A stretch of 64,000 nt of DNA. Source: Conoideocrella luteorostrata (taxonomy: Eukaryota > Ascomycota > Sordariomycetes > Hypocreales > Clavicipitaceae). The position numbers were made by a program, and so were the translations under genes. Below, piece by piece: positions 48,791 to 60,709 of the stretch. Numbering within the stretch: position 1 is the stretch's first letter; each line of letters opens with the position of its first letter. The notes beneath the pieces were generated by a model that did no database searches, was not told the DNA's origin, and saw only the letters and a list, made by a program, of their open reading frames with translations. The stretch covers positions 1 through 64,000 of the forward strand of contig JASWJB010000218.1 in NCBI GenBank assembly GCA_032433595.1. The letters are read 5' to 3'.

Positions 48791-49931
48791 AAAACAAAAG
48801 GCCCCAAAAAAATGAGAGCAACAAGAAATAAACATATCCGCAATGCCCACCACGACACGGATCAACTCACGATATACTTGAGAGCATTGATGGAGCGATA
48901 GAGAATGACAATTCGCTATCCGGTCTGGTTTTCTCAACAGGCCGTGTCTTTTCCAGGTCTGCTTGCATAGTATGGCGTTTTAGGCGGAATACAGAAAGGT
49001 AGCACCTTGAATTTCTTGAGGTAATAGAATACAAAATATTGAAGGGGACAAAAAAAAAAAAAAACGAGCAACCCAGGAATCCCCGAAAAGACGCATGCGG
49101 TGGGGGATGCTGTTGCCGGCGCTGGCGGTAGTAGTAGTACTAACGGTAGTGAACGGACAACTAGAGATTTGGGGCGGGGGAGCCGAAAATAGGCAGAATG
49201 CGGCTGAATCGTCTCGGTGTTTTTTGTTTCCATGACTCAAGAGGACAGGGAAAATCTTTTGTATGTTAATCTATGAAATATGCCGTCGTTGACTTTCTTT
49301 CGTGATGAGCTACGAAGAGAAGAGAAAAGACGGTAGGTAGTGTGGAGTGGAGAGGTCAATTACGTCTACATGTTGACGGGAATCACTTTGTTTTCTTCCA
49401 TGAGCAAATTACTGTCGTGAAGTCGAATCTCAACTTTGTAGCTTTCAGCGTTCAGGTGCTTAAGCATGTCTAATATCGATTGGAGCATAGGCGTAGATTT
49501 GGACCTTGGCATACCCCGATCAAATCTCAGTTAAAGCAAATGCCACTGTTAGGACACACCAGGCTCCCCAGGCTACCACAGTTTTAGTGTGGCAAGCGAG
49601 ATGACCAGTTTGCTGCTGTAGTCGCTGGCTTGAGCACTTCAGCATGTTGATAGCCTTGCATTGATATAGGCTAGGAGAGACAAAGAAGACAGCACCGTTT
49701 TTTCCCCTCCCATTCCAGACCATTACCAGCCCACGGTCAACGATATTTCATCGAACCCCTTGCCTAACTAATATAAAAACAGTGTACAAAATTAACGCCT
49801 GTACATCTATAGTTGAACCTGCTTTGAATGCTGCATTTCTCACACTCACATCCATCTCTCCAACTGCCATCTACAAGATCCAAGGGGGTAACAGTGTCTT
49901 TTCTTCTTTGAATCGCAAACCATTTCCACAT
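48791..49931. other. Intergenic, 3' flanks of eIF3i and ISWI
   Basis: Convergent 3' ends. A 16-A run lies near 49049-49064. No gene supported. Confidence 0.5.
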
Positions 49932-52900
49932 TTACTTTCTCTTCTTACCCTTCTTGCCCTTTGAGGCGTTGGCTGATCCCGTTGAAGCGACGCTTGAGGC
50001 ACGCGAAGGGGCTGCAGAGCTGGCTTTGCTGGATTTGACATTATCGAGAGCTTTGTTCTAAATCATGGTGCCGGTCAGTATTAGGACAGATAATGTGTTT
50101 GTGAGGCTGTAGAGCTTGGTATACCTTGACTCCGTTCTTGGACTTCTTCTTAGCAGGGGCGCCAAGAACGCTATCTTCATCGTTCTCATCATCAGGCTCT
50201 CGCTTTGTCTTGCCATTGACACCGTTCGACCCACGAGTTGACGCTTCTTCAAATTCTTTGACAATGGCGGTAACTAAAGTCGTACAGCGGCGAGATAGTT
50301 CGGTAGGCGTCCTGCTGAGGAAAAACCAGTCGAATCGGAAGAGGGGGGATTCGCGGATGTCATCACGCATTTTTTCATACAATGATTCCGAGTCAATGCC
50401 ATGTTTATCCAGCAACACCAGTAAAAACCGGTCTTCTTCTTCAGTATACACCTTCTTGTTCGTGGTGGACACTGAGTAGTTAATCTTGAGCTGCTGCAGA
50501 GGCACTCTGTATTGGGACATCTTCTTTCGCAGGAGCTTGCGCTGATTGTCAATCTTTCTCATGCGTTCCTCTCCATCCTCAATGACTTTAATAGACTTTG
50601 TGTAGTCGGCAACTTCAGTGTATCGCCGCCAGAAAACCTTGGAATAAGCTTTGATTTCCGACGGTGTCTTGCTGTCGATTTCATTCGAAATGCCTTGGTA
50701 ATCATTACGTCCATACTTACCTGAGCCATTAACGAACTGTTGGAAATCTCTTCGGCTCCAGTTGCCAAATCCTTGCGTAGACAGCTCCTCCTTCTCTGCT
50801 TTTTCCTCTTCAGTCAGAGGTGTTGCGTTGTCAATTTCTTGTTGATCAAGGGCCCGCTCAGCTTCTCGATCAGACAAGTTCTCATCGTCGCCATCGGGAA
50901 GAGGAATTTTGTAACCAATCTCCTTTCTGTAGTAGGCTGTCTCCCTATCCTGAAGGTCACGGAGACGAGGAGGGTAAAACTGGTAGTCTTGGACGGGGAT
51001 CTGTTTAGGGGCTCTTGGCGCCTTGGGCTTGCCATCACCTTTCGGATTGGGGAACATGGCCTGTCTAAAGTATTTGTCCATCGAGTATGACTGCTCCTTG
51101 CGCTCTCGCTTTGCTGGGTTGATCCAATTTATGCCGACATCTTTCTTAACATTGGCAAAGTTCTCGCCATTCCACTGATATGCGGACTCAGACGTGAACT
51201 TCTGCAGGTCATCTAGACCAAGTTTCTCATATCTTGCGTTAAGCTCCTTGGTTCGTGATTCTCCCTGATTTAGAATGGCATCAATTTCATCATCAGCGAG
51301 CGTCTCCTTACTAAAGTCCCCAGTAGAACCTTTAGATTGGAAAACCTTTTCAGCGCCATGTTGAATCATAGACAATAGTTCGTCCTTATTTGCTGCAGCC
51401 TTGGCAGCAATTTGTGCGCGACCCTGCTGGATAACGAGTTGATCCAGACGTAGCTTTTGCGCTGCACGTTCCAAGACCTTCTCTTCAATGGCGTTGTCGG
51501 TTACGAATCGATACACAACAACTTGTTTAGTTTGTCCAATACGATGGGCACGGTCCATTGCTTGTAAATCAGCCTGGGGGTTCCAGTCGCTATCGTACAA
51601 GATGACGATATCGGCTGATGTCAAATTAATACCAAGGCCACCAGCTCTGGTCGTCAATAAGAAGATGAACTTTTCGGATCCGGGCTTGTTGTAGTCGTCG
51701 ATGGCAGCAATACGGTCTTCGTGAGCGGTACCACCATCAATGCGGCAATACTTGTATTCGCGGAACACACAATAGTCTTCGAGAATATCGAGTAGGCGAC
51801 TCATCTGAGAGAAGATCAAGACTCTGCTTCCCTGCTTCTCGAGTCTAGCCAGGAGTTTGTCCAAGACAGCCATCTTCCCGGCATTGTAAATCAAATGTTC
51901 GTCAGTGGTATACGGCGGGCCAGGCTCAGCACCCTCGAACAAATAAGGATGGTTGCAGCACTTTCGCAACTGCATGACAATATTGAGGAGTCGAGTTTTT
52001 GACTCGCGCTTGCCACCAGCGCCATTGACAGCATCAATGTCCTTCTCAAGAATTTTTTGGTACCATTTGATTTGCATCTCGGACATTCCCAAGTAGACAT
52101 TAACCTCCTTCTTGGGAAGCAGGCTCTTTTCCACATCACTCTTTACGCGGCGTAGCAAAAACGGCCGTAGCACTTTATGGAGCTGCTGAACAACAGTATC
52201 TTGATCGCGATCCTGAGCGGAGAACCATTGATCGAAGGCTTCAGAGTCGCCAAAAACATCAGGTAGTAAGAAATTCAATAGCGCCCAAAGTTCATGCAGG
52301 TTGTTCTGCAGGGGGGTACCGGTGATGAGAAGTCGGTTTCGTGACTGGAATAGTCTGATGATTTGGGACAAAGAGGACTCTTCGTTCTTGATGCGGTGTG
52401 CTTCGTCGATAATGATATACTCCCAAGCAAACTTCTTGAGGTGGGCCTTCTCTCTCAGGATCATTTCGTAACTGGTAATGCAGACGTCGAATTTCTCATC
52501 CACTAGACGCTCGTTGATGAGGTTGTGCCGCTCTTCCTTAGCGCCTTGAAGGACTAAAACATTGACTTCTGGTGTCCACCTGGCGAACTCTCGCTTCCAG
52601 TTATCTAGTGTTGACTTGGGCACAGTGATCAGGTGTGGTCCTGTAATGCCTGCGATGTGTCGAAGGTAGCCCAGAAACGAAATAGTTTGCAAGGTTTTGC
52701 CAAGACCCATTTCGTCGGCAAGAATTCCTGAAATACCGTTCTCATGAAGTGAGATGAGCCAATTCAGACCTGCAACCTGGTAATCTCTCATCTGGCCTTG
52801 GATAAAGGGCGGCGATTCTCGAAACGCAGTTTCAGCAGATCCTCCGTGTTTCTCATCCTTAAGAAGTTCGGCGTCTTCTTCGGCTTCAGTTCTTCGACGG

Positions 52901-53488
52901 CGATCGCTAGTAGCTCCACCCTGTCGGCCTGCGCCTTTCTTGTTGCGAGTTGCTTCGGTGTTCTGACGATCGATTTCGGCCATGATTTCTCGGATCTTGG
53001 GGTCAGGATTAGTCTCGATGAAGTGGCGGAAGAGGTCGGTCAGCCCAAGGAGGTAGCGGAATCTTCGAATAGTATCATCTTCCTAAAAATGAAAAGAAAA
53101 CAGTCGTAATCAGCTCGAGCCCGAAAGAGCACAAATAAAGGCACTTCAGCTGAAAGTCAAATTGCACACCTTTGATTCACCAAGGCGGTCATGCTTTCTG
53201 CCAAAGATGCTTCGCCGCAATTGATTTGCTTCTGAGCGTCGCTTTCTTCCATCGTTAAGAGGCTCCCCGACAACGCTGCTCGCTGTTGTATTAGGGTTAG
53301 TATCTGAGTCTGTATAGTCCGGAGTCTCGTCAACCTCCTAGTGGTTACATCGCGTCAGCACCGTATTGTATCATATACGTATTAGCAATAGCAGATAAAC
53401 ATACCATGTTTTCGCCGCGATGGTGATCCGGTGCGTCTGACATGGACGCGTCAGTATCGACACCACTGGCCCGTGAACGTGGCGCCAT
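49932..53488 (-). CDS. isw1: ISWI chromatin-remodelling ATPase
   Basis: SNF2-family nucleosome-spacing ATPase. Four exons on the minus strand: 53488-53405, 53337-53170, 53082-50125 and 50057-49932, 3336 nt, 1111 aa. The Walker A box is DEMGLGKT (residues 207-214), the Walker B box is DEAH (310-313), and the helicase C motifs include [13 protein letters not shown] and [20 protein letters not shown]. After the motor come the HAND, SANT ([19 protein letters not shown]) and SLIDE domains that define ISWI. The N-terminus is an acidic, disordered leader with a basic patch, and the tail is Lys-rich (KGKKGKKRK, nuclear). ISW1 and ISW2 types are not distinguished; a single ISWI is usual in filamentous ascomycetes. 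Confidence 0.94.
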
Positions 53489-54514
53489 TATGAACACAGG
53501 AAATATTGAACCTCTTAACGCGACTTGGTGTAAATGAGACGCGTTGGAGGACGGCTCTCGCCTATAGCGTCTGGAACTTCCGATCGGACTTTAACTTGTG
53601 TACTCAGTGCCACCAGGCGCGATACAGACTGTCTTTGCAGTTGAAGTTGTTGAATGAGTGTCGACTAAATTGTTGACAGGGTGTAGTTGATTTTTCGAAA
53701 GTGACAGCGGAAGCCTCTCTACACACATCGAAGGCCCGTTCGACATCGGCGTTAGCGCGTGCGGCAAGGTCCACTCCCTAGAAAGAGCAGCGTGAGCCGC
53801 AGAGCATTCCCGGGTCGGGATAATATTTTAACCGCTAGAAGGTTTGAAGCCGGGGAAGAATACGACGTCACGAAGGTCCTAACCAGCCTTTAGCATCAAA
53901 GGCCGGCATTTTACTCCGTAGTTTTGCTGTACCTACCCAGAGCCTTGTATGCTAGAACCTTACTACGTATTTCTATAGAGTCAGGTTAATTTCTTGTTGC
54001 ATCCTTACAAAAATAAGTTTGTAACATAATTTGCCTCAAAAAAGGTCTCTTTCTGTTCGATGCAAGCCAATTTGCACCGTGAAGTCACGTGGTTTTCTGG
54101 TTGAATATCCAATTACCCACCCCACATGCCGGTTGGAAACCACATGACAACAGCGCTGCTAGCGAAGCGTGGGACTGCGGCAACAATCCCTGACATCTAC
54201 ATCTCCTCGCGGAAACAGGCAACACCAGTGGTGATTCACAGAGAGACGGAAATATAGAGATCTCCCTGACTGTGTATTCCGGCCTCGATACCCTCTTCTT
54301 AACAGGAAACCTCTGCGCGAGTACTTGCATCCCACGCTTGGGTCATCTGCGGGGTCCATCAGCTGAAATTAGATATCACGGTGCAACTCCCAACGAGCAC
54401 CCCTGTAGGTAGGCAGTGGCCCGAACCGTCGACCATCAGCCATAGAGCGAACAAGTTGACTAACCATGCCATAGAAATTTGTCTGTATCTTCCTGTATCT
54501 TGTTTTCATTTGCC
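53489..54514. promoter_or_regulatory. Divergent intergenic region, ISWI / HAPSTR1-like gene
   Basis: About 1 kb between two divergent start codons, with one TACTCCGTA motif (53912-53920). No gene or clear TATA box seen. Confidence 0.45.
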
Positions 54515-55249
54515 ATGGATTCGGTCAGAGCTCATGGTGGTCAAAATGGTTCTACCGGGAAACAGACCTCCCCGAACGAAGCACCGGAGCAACTCCTCGA
54601 CGTCTTCAAGGCAGCGGCACTCTCTGTCACGAAGTTGTACAAAACATCAGCTTTAGCTGAGTCTAGGGCCAGAACCGATGGTTACCAAGAATGTCTGGAA
54701 GACCTTCTGCTGTTTCTTGATAAAGAAAACCTAGGGCTCAAGGACGGAGAAGGTTGGTCAATAAGGAAATGGGCAACCGAGCGCCTTGACGGACGTGATG
54801 CTGGGCCACAGAACACGGAGAGCGAGGATGAAACTGAGCGAGCCGAGCGAACCGCGTCTCCCGAAATTACAAGAAAGAGTGTTGAGCCTCAAGTAACCGT
54901 CCCCAAAATAGCAGAGTCACCGGCACCTAACGTCATTTCCATACCGGAAGAACCCATGTCCATCGTTGTCCCATCGCAGGATCAGTTCACCTTTCAGTCT
55001 TCACATCCGTACCCCAATATCGGCACCTTGGATCTGTCAGATTCCCGGTCTCGCGATATACAATCGTTATCATCTGGACGAAGCACGAAGTCACGGCTGC
55101 ACGGCCACAACTCCAAATCGGGCTCAAGAGGACACCTGGGCAAAGGAGCAGGAACGAAACGTCGATGGGATTTTGACGACTTCTTCGACGGCTGTCTAGG
55201 AGGGAAAGACCCATTTGGCAACGGAGGAAAGAGAAGCCGACATACTTGA
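54515..55249 (+). CDS. HAPSTR1/TAPR1-like protein (DUF4588)
   Basis: Single exon, 244 aa, from an ATG in strong context (ttgccATGG). The conserved part is residues 22-85: LLDVFKAAALSVTKLYKTSA, a linker (SRARTDGYQECLEDLLLFLD) and WSIRKWATERL. This two-helix block resembles the DUF4588 family, whose human member HAPSTR1 (C16orf72) works with the ubiquitin ligase HUWE1 in stress responses. The rest is disordered and Ser/Pro-rich, with a basic GTKRRWDFDDFFDG segment near the C-terminus, which could be a nuclear signal. The assignment is by motif memory; function in fungi is unproven. Confidence 0.6.
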   Translation: MDSVRAHGGQNGSTGKQTSPNEAPEQLLDVFKAAALSVTKLYKTSALAESRARTDGYQECLEDLLLFLDKENLGLKDGEGWSIRKWATERLDGRDAGPQNTESEDETERAERTASPEITRKSVEPQVTVPKIAESPAPNVISIPEEPMSIVVPSQDQFTFQSSHPYPNIGTLDLSDSRSRDIQSLSSGRSTKSRLHGHNSKSGSRGHLGKGAGTKRRWDFDDFFDGCLGGKDPFGNGGKRSRHT

Positions 55250-55646
55250 TGAAGTCATGTAAGCAGAGATCATGTCAAGACCAGGATTATGAGATAATGG
55301 TGCAAGCTTTATGCACCATATTAGGCGGGAGAGTACATATTGACGGCAAGGGACATGGGAGCTAGAATCATGCATCAGTCGGCGTTTTTTTTTCTTCTTT
55401 TGGTAGGATGTGGCGATTTGCATATGCTCGGGTATCAGGGACCTGTGGCTTTGGTTTTTCTAAACTCATAGTAGCAGGATGCATCATAGACGACGAAGAT
55501 TTTTGTCAAGATAAATACAACAATTTTGCCGCAGTCGCGAATTTGACAAGGCACAATTTCAACAAGGATGAACTTGAATTTGATCTGCAAATTCCGTCAT
55601 CAAGGACACTCACTGATTTCAGTTTTTATAAGCACCTTGTATCAAG
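55250..55646. other. Intergenic, convergent 3' flanks
   Basis: About 400 bp; a short T-rich run near 55.39 kb. Nothing else seen. Confidence 0.5.
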
Positions 55647-56338
55647 TTACTCGTGACCGGAATATTCATGGGATTCAATGCCCATTTGCTGTCTCAGCGC
55701 CCTGTTCTCATGTTCTAGCTCCTCCATTTGCTGTTCCATTAGTTCCAGCCTCTCTGTAGCACCCAATACTACTTCCTCAGAGATCTTGGCCAGCCTCCAT
55801 AGCCGCAACACCACGACTAGAGAGCCGATGGATTCTGCTAAGCCATGAGAGGCAATATCAATGGCGAAGCTCACAACGATTACGGCGGCATCGAAAAAGT
55901 GAAACCACGATGCTAGATAGCTATTCGAAAAGTACCAGATTCGTTAGCTTTTGTATAATTCAAAGTCGGTCTGTACAAAACACACCTGAATCCGTATGAA
56001 AACAAACATGCAGCCAATTCAACCATAAACAGGCTGCTGAATACCAATCCGAGATTTTCCAATTCCTTGGTCAGCATCTGAACCCAATTTTCATCTCTTT
56101 GATGCATTTCGCATGCAATCAACTGAATGAAGATATTGGCGAGCAATGCCATCACATCAAGTGTCACTATTAGCATGACAACGAAGTGCTTCTTGCGGGA
56201 GGCCAGGAGGACGCGGCCATTGCGACGGACATTTTGGAAATGATGGAGCGCGCGACGGGTTGTATCTGGCTGTAAACTTGTTGTTGGAAGTTGTTCCGGC
56301 CGTGACCGGAGGAGAGGTGCGCTGGTCGGATCAGACAT
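55647..56338 (-). CDS. hv1: Voltage-gated proton channel (Hv1 type)
   Basis: Proton-selective voltage-sensor channel. Two exons: 56338-55986 and 55920-55647 (donor GTGTGT, acceptor AATAG), 627 nt, 208 aa. S1 is FVVMLIVTLDVMALLANIFI with Asp61 in the selectivity-filter position. S2 carries the charge-transfer pair Phe104 and Glu107 (SSLFMVELAACLFSY). S3 is FFDAAVIVVSFAIDI with Asp128 and Asp139. S4 is VVVLRLWRLAKISEE with Arg157, Arg160 and Lys163. A C-terminal coiled coil (LELMEQQMEELEHENRALRQ) should dimerise it. There is no separate pore domain, as expected for Hv1. The third S4 charge is Lys where animal channels have Arg, and the next charge position is Glu166 rather than Asn. The intron join lies in the S2-S3 loop. 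Confidence 0.88.
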
Positions 56339-59300
56339 ACAGGGATGGAGACCAAGATGGGGATGGGGATGGGTTAATAACGAGGCATGCTACGATTCCG
56401 AGTCAATAGAATGCATGGAGTTCTCCACGTGAAAGGAAAAGGATGCAGGCACGGCTATAGGCGTGAAGCAATATGGCCAAGGTAATTAAAGTCTGGAGAA
56501 TTATGAAACGTACTATTATGTCCGGACATCCAGCTTCAAGCGCTAACCCCGCCCCATAGTACACGACAGCCACGACGACCGTGATGACTTTTGGAGGTTG
56601 ACATCCTCCAAATTGAGCTCATGCAGTTATATTTTTGCATCAATAAACTACCCATTTTGTTTATGGCCAGTGCTACACGGAAGGGTTACCCATCATCGAT
56701 CTTTATTACATCTCGCTCGAGGAAAGGACTCTAGCCGAAAGTACAATCGCCAGTGACAGCAGGCACTGCTTTTGTGCGCTGCATTTGTCTTGGTGTACGA
56801 CAGTAAAAATTATGAAGATGGTCAATATTCTCCGGCAGGGTGCAACCGGCATCTATTATATTGTATTACTCATTGGGGAAACTATAATGGCTGTGGACAA
56901 AACCGCCGAAAAAATATAACAAACAAAAACTAATATAAACAAATCAAAAACGCTGACCATTGCAAGGAATAGGGCTGCAACTTATACAGGGGATACCATA
57001 CAACGTATAAGTTTAACCCTACTATACAGTCGCCAGCTCGTTTGGACACGCATTCATTACGAAGTCTACGATGAACATAGCTTGCTTCCACCAAAAATTT
57101 CTTGTCATCTAGTTTAGCCAAGAAATTGGTTATGCAATCCTTCGGGTTCTTAACATCAAAATGTGACATCAAAGAAATCCCAAATTCATCAATATCACGC
57201 ACTAGGCAAAGTCAAGGCATAGTAACATCCCCCACTTGCAGACTTCAAAGGCTGCACTGGCAACACAGGTTTTGTCGCTGTTGACGTGGAACAATAGGGA
57301 GATCTGAGTGCGCTTGTTGCTGGGAATGCACTGGCGTTTATATATCCATTCGACTGCTCTGATCTCGATGAGTCTCCCAAGACAATTGCGCGGCTGCGTA
57401 GCGGGCTGCGTATCTTAACATACAATACCACAATTTCCGGTAAAGTGTAAGAAGGAAAGCGAGAAGAGCTCCATGCCAATAGCAACCAGACGATCTCCCA
57501 GAGGAAGCGGAATTCACTTTAGTAGATATTCTGAATGCCTTATAAGCTACGCTGGCAGCTCAACAAGGGTCAGTGGGGAAAGCTCATCCGGCACAGTTGG
57601 TTCTTATTGGATTTGAGTGCGGGTTTGAATTCCACTCTGTGACAACATTTACTCGGTCAGCCGCCAGAACCCGTGAAGGACATATCTCTAGCCGAGACAG
57701 CTCCCACTATGCACGACCGCTTCTTACTTTTTGGGTTGTCAAGCGATTTGCTCAGCTCAGAAAAAGCATAGTCTAGCCATAAATACCTTGCGAATAACGC
57801 CGCTCCTAGTTAGTCTTGTATTTCACAAGGCAGGTAAGTATATGGTTCACTACCCGTCGAAAGTGGTCGCTGGAGAGAGCAACCGGGAGATATAAGGGAA
57901 CTGAGAAATTTCTCTGCCACATGCCTCTAAAGCCAAGAGAGTTCTACTCATTTATAGAACAAGTGCTACTACAGCATATCTCGCTGAATAATATATCTGC
58001 AGGGAGGCTTTTCGTAACGTTTACACAATACGACATAATAGCTACTAGCAGTGGCTACAGCAAGCGATGAGAGAGCTTTGGGCATCGGATCAGCTCACCC
58101 AGCCTTGGCAGGTCGGATTATTTTGTGAAGGACGTAGACGGGACCGAGTCAGAACATAGCGACCCTCACAAATACCAATACGAACTGCTGGTAAGCTTGA
58201 GGAATTTGAGAAATTAAAGATTGCAAGAAATAGGAGAAGAAGATAGGGCACAGAGGAAGCAGAAGACAGGCAGTACGAGTGTCAATGTGGGAGAAATCGT
58301 CGAACAGCCTAGCTAAACGTGACGAGGCGGGTAGTTAATACGAGCTCACCTACGGAGTACTGATCTTTGCACCACATTCGCAGTTGTCACTCATGACACT
58401 AGTAATGTTTAATGCATGGTCCCAGCTCCAGAGATATACTAATATAATTAAAAGAGGGTAACTAAGTAAGTGAAAAATAATGCTTCAATTAGTTATAGCA
58501 TATCCTATACCTACTCCGCAAGTCTAAACTACTTCCCTTCTGCAGACGGAGCAAGGGTCTGTCTGTTGTGGTTGGGTCATAGCCATCGTTCAGTGGGGGA
58601 AGGTGCGACTTGCATCCAGCAAGCATGTCTGTCACAGGAAAGTGTAGCAGGCGTCAAGGTCAAGTGTCATCCGTACTGTCGCAATGAAGCATTGGCCAGT
58701 AAAATTAACTCCGCGGAGCAGCATACGCCAGTGAACTCAGGTGTGCAGCAGAGCCTCCATCCGCCGTTGCCCTGTGGATAAACTTCGGGTCCAGGTGATA
58801 TTAGTTTGGATCTGCGTTTCTCACGCCTCGCGCTACCGAGGCGGCAGCCAAGTCTGGTGCGTTTAAACATTCAAATGTTTAGTGTAGGCTCCCGCTGCAG
58901 CTACATCGTCATTGCAGCGCCTTTTTCCTTTTTCCCTTTTTCCCTCATCTCTTCATTCCTTTCCTCCCTTGGTCGCGGAAACTACGGTTTCTTGTCAATC
59001 CTGAATTAACATTTGTGGAGGCACTTGGGGCGAGAATAACTGTAAGTGCATCAGACTTGGCGCGTTGCCATTCGTTATCCTTCGAGCATAGCATGCTCTT
59101 TGTCCGCCACGCAGGAGCTGTGGTGAACACCTACCAAGCAAGATAATATGTCTCTCTTCTCTTCCCTCTCGCTCGATCTGTTTCCTCGTGGCAGCTTTAG
59201 TCAAACAGACTAAGCCAAGAGCAAAGCATAATCTGTCTAGCGCTTTGAGCTGTCACACTCAATCGTTAAGCCATCCAGACTAACTGACCTGTCCTCAGAT

Positions 59301-59342
59301 TCATTTGATCGTTTTCTATTTCGACCTGCTTGACAAGAGACC
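56339..59342. other. Intergenic, A/T-rich, no supported gene
   Basis: Three kilobases upstream of pab2 and upstream of the Hv1 gene. Short frames without support. A TACGGAGTAC motif lies at 58351-58360. A pyrimidine-rich stretch (58.92-58.97 kb) may belong to the pab2 promoter. Confidence 0.5.
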
Positions 59343-60101
59343 ATGTCAGACGCGAACCACACAGAGGACAAGCCTGTCGCTCAGGCTCCTGCTGCGGAGC
59401 AGGAGACGGGCATGACCCCAGCTGAAGAGGTGGGTTTTCCTTTGGGCGCGCGAATTACACAGAAAAATGAATGAAAAAGATATTCCATCTTGAGCGGGTG
59501 AAGACTGACCGTGGTACGCCCTGCACTAGGAAGAGATTGCAGATATGAAGCGCCGAGTGGCCGAGATGGAAGAGGAGGCCAACAAGCTGCGAGAAATGCA
59601 GGCTACCTTGGAACAGCAGTCAGCTGATCTGGCCGATGACAAAGAGTCAGTCGATGCGCGAAGCATCTTTGTCGGAAACGTTGACTACTCTGCCTCTCCA
59701 GAAGAGATCCAAGCCCACTTTCAGAGCTGTGGCTCGATCAACCGGGTCACTATTCTGTTGGACAAGTTTACGGGTCAACCAAAGGGGTGCGTCTTGTTGC
59801 CATTGCAGAACCTTTTGACGTATTCTGCTTTTCAACTGACCGAATAACCAGCTACGCATATGTCGAGTTTACGGAGCCCAGCTTAGTCGCCCAAGCCCTT
59901 GTGCTGAACGAAAGCGTCTTCAAAGGTCGCAACATCAAAGTCACCCCGAAGCGAACCAACGTTCCAGGTATGAGCCGTGGTCGTGGGCGCGGCGGTTTCC
60001 GTGGCGGTAGAGGCTTCCACGGACGTGGTGGTTTCCCTCGAGGAGGGGGCTACCGTGGAGGATATAGAGGTCGTGGTCGGGGAGCTCACGCGCCTTACTA
60101 G
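59343..60101 (+). CDS. pab2: Nuclear poly(A)-binding protein Pab2 (PABPN1 type)
   Basis: Binds poly(A) tails in the nucleus and acts in RNA decay and 3' end control. Three exons: 59343-59429, 59530-59786 and 59852-60101, 594 nt, 197 aa. An acidic N-terminus leads into a coiled coil ([19 protein letters not shown]). A single RRM follows, with RNP2 IFVGNV at residues 75-80 and RNP1 KGYAYVEF at 114-121. The C-terminus is an RGG/GRG-rich tail ([14 protein letters not shown]), a usual arginine methylation target. The layout (acidic coiled coil, one RRM, Arg/Gly tail) is that of Pab2/PABPN1 and not of cytoplasmic Pab1. Confidence 0.92.
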
Positions 60102-60267
60102 GAGCAAGGGAGCGAATCCTTTTCTGCAACGCCACCTGACCACTACGAAATGTCGCCTGGAGAGTCTATAATTTGATGCTCTTGCAGGTTTTTTCCTTAC
60201 GGAGCATTATCTTTTTCTAGACACGGCGAGACATGAAAGTTGACAACAAGGACGGGATTTGATTCTT

Positions 60268-60592
60268 AAGTACAGGAACTAAAGATTTTGATACCACAGT
60301 ATACACCCTCATCTGCCAGCCAAGGGTTGTAAGACAGACCAAGAGAAAAGAATAATACAAAAGCAGCAACGGAAAGCAAGGTCAGCTGTGAAAGGTACAG
60401 CCGCAAGGAGAAGGGCACACGGCGATGACCTGGAGTTTTAGGTCTAATTATTGATTCGTATGGATGATTTGCTGGGATTTGGCTGGCATCACTTGGCAAG
60501 AAAAGAATTTTGGCCTCACATGGCCCGTTTCCAGACGTCCCATTCTCTCTAAGGCTTTGGTATTTTGTTGTGTTGATGCCGTGATCAATCAT
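60268..60592 (-). CDS. Hypothetical single-pass membrane protein (weak)
   Basis: ATG-started 108-codon frame ending next to the pab2 3' end. It has one hydrophobic segment (LSQLTLLSVAAFVLFFSLGL) near the C-terminus. No family, splice or context support beyond the hydrophobic segment. Could be chance. Confidence 0.25.
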
Positions 60593-60709
60593 CTAAATTT
60601 AAAGGTTTGGTACGGATTAGAGACGTAGCTCTGTTTATCTCTCCCGTGGATATCGCATGCCACCAAGGCTTGCTCTATTAGGAGGCAGATCTAACTGGAT
60701 GACACGTTA

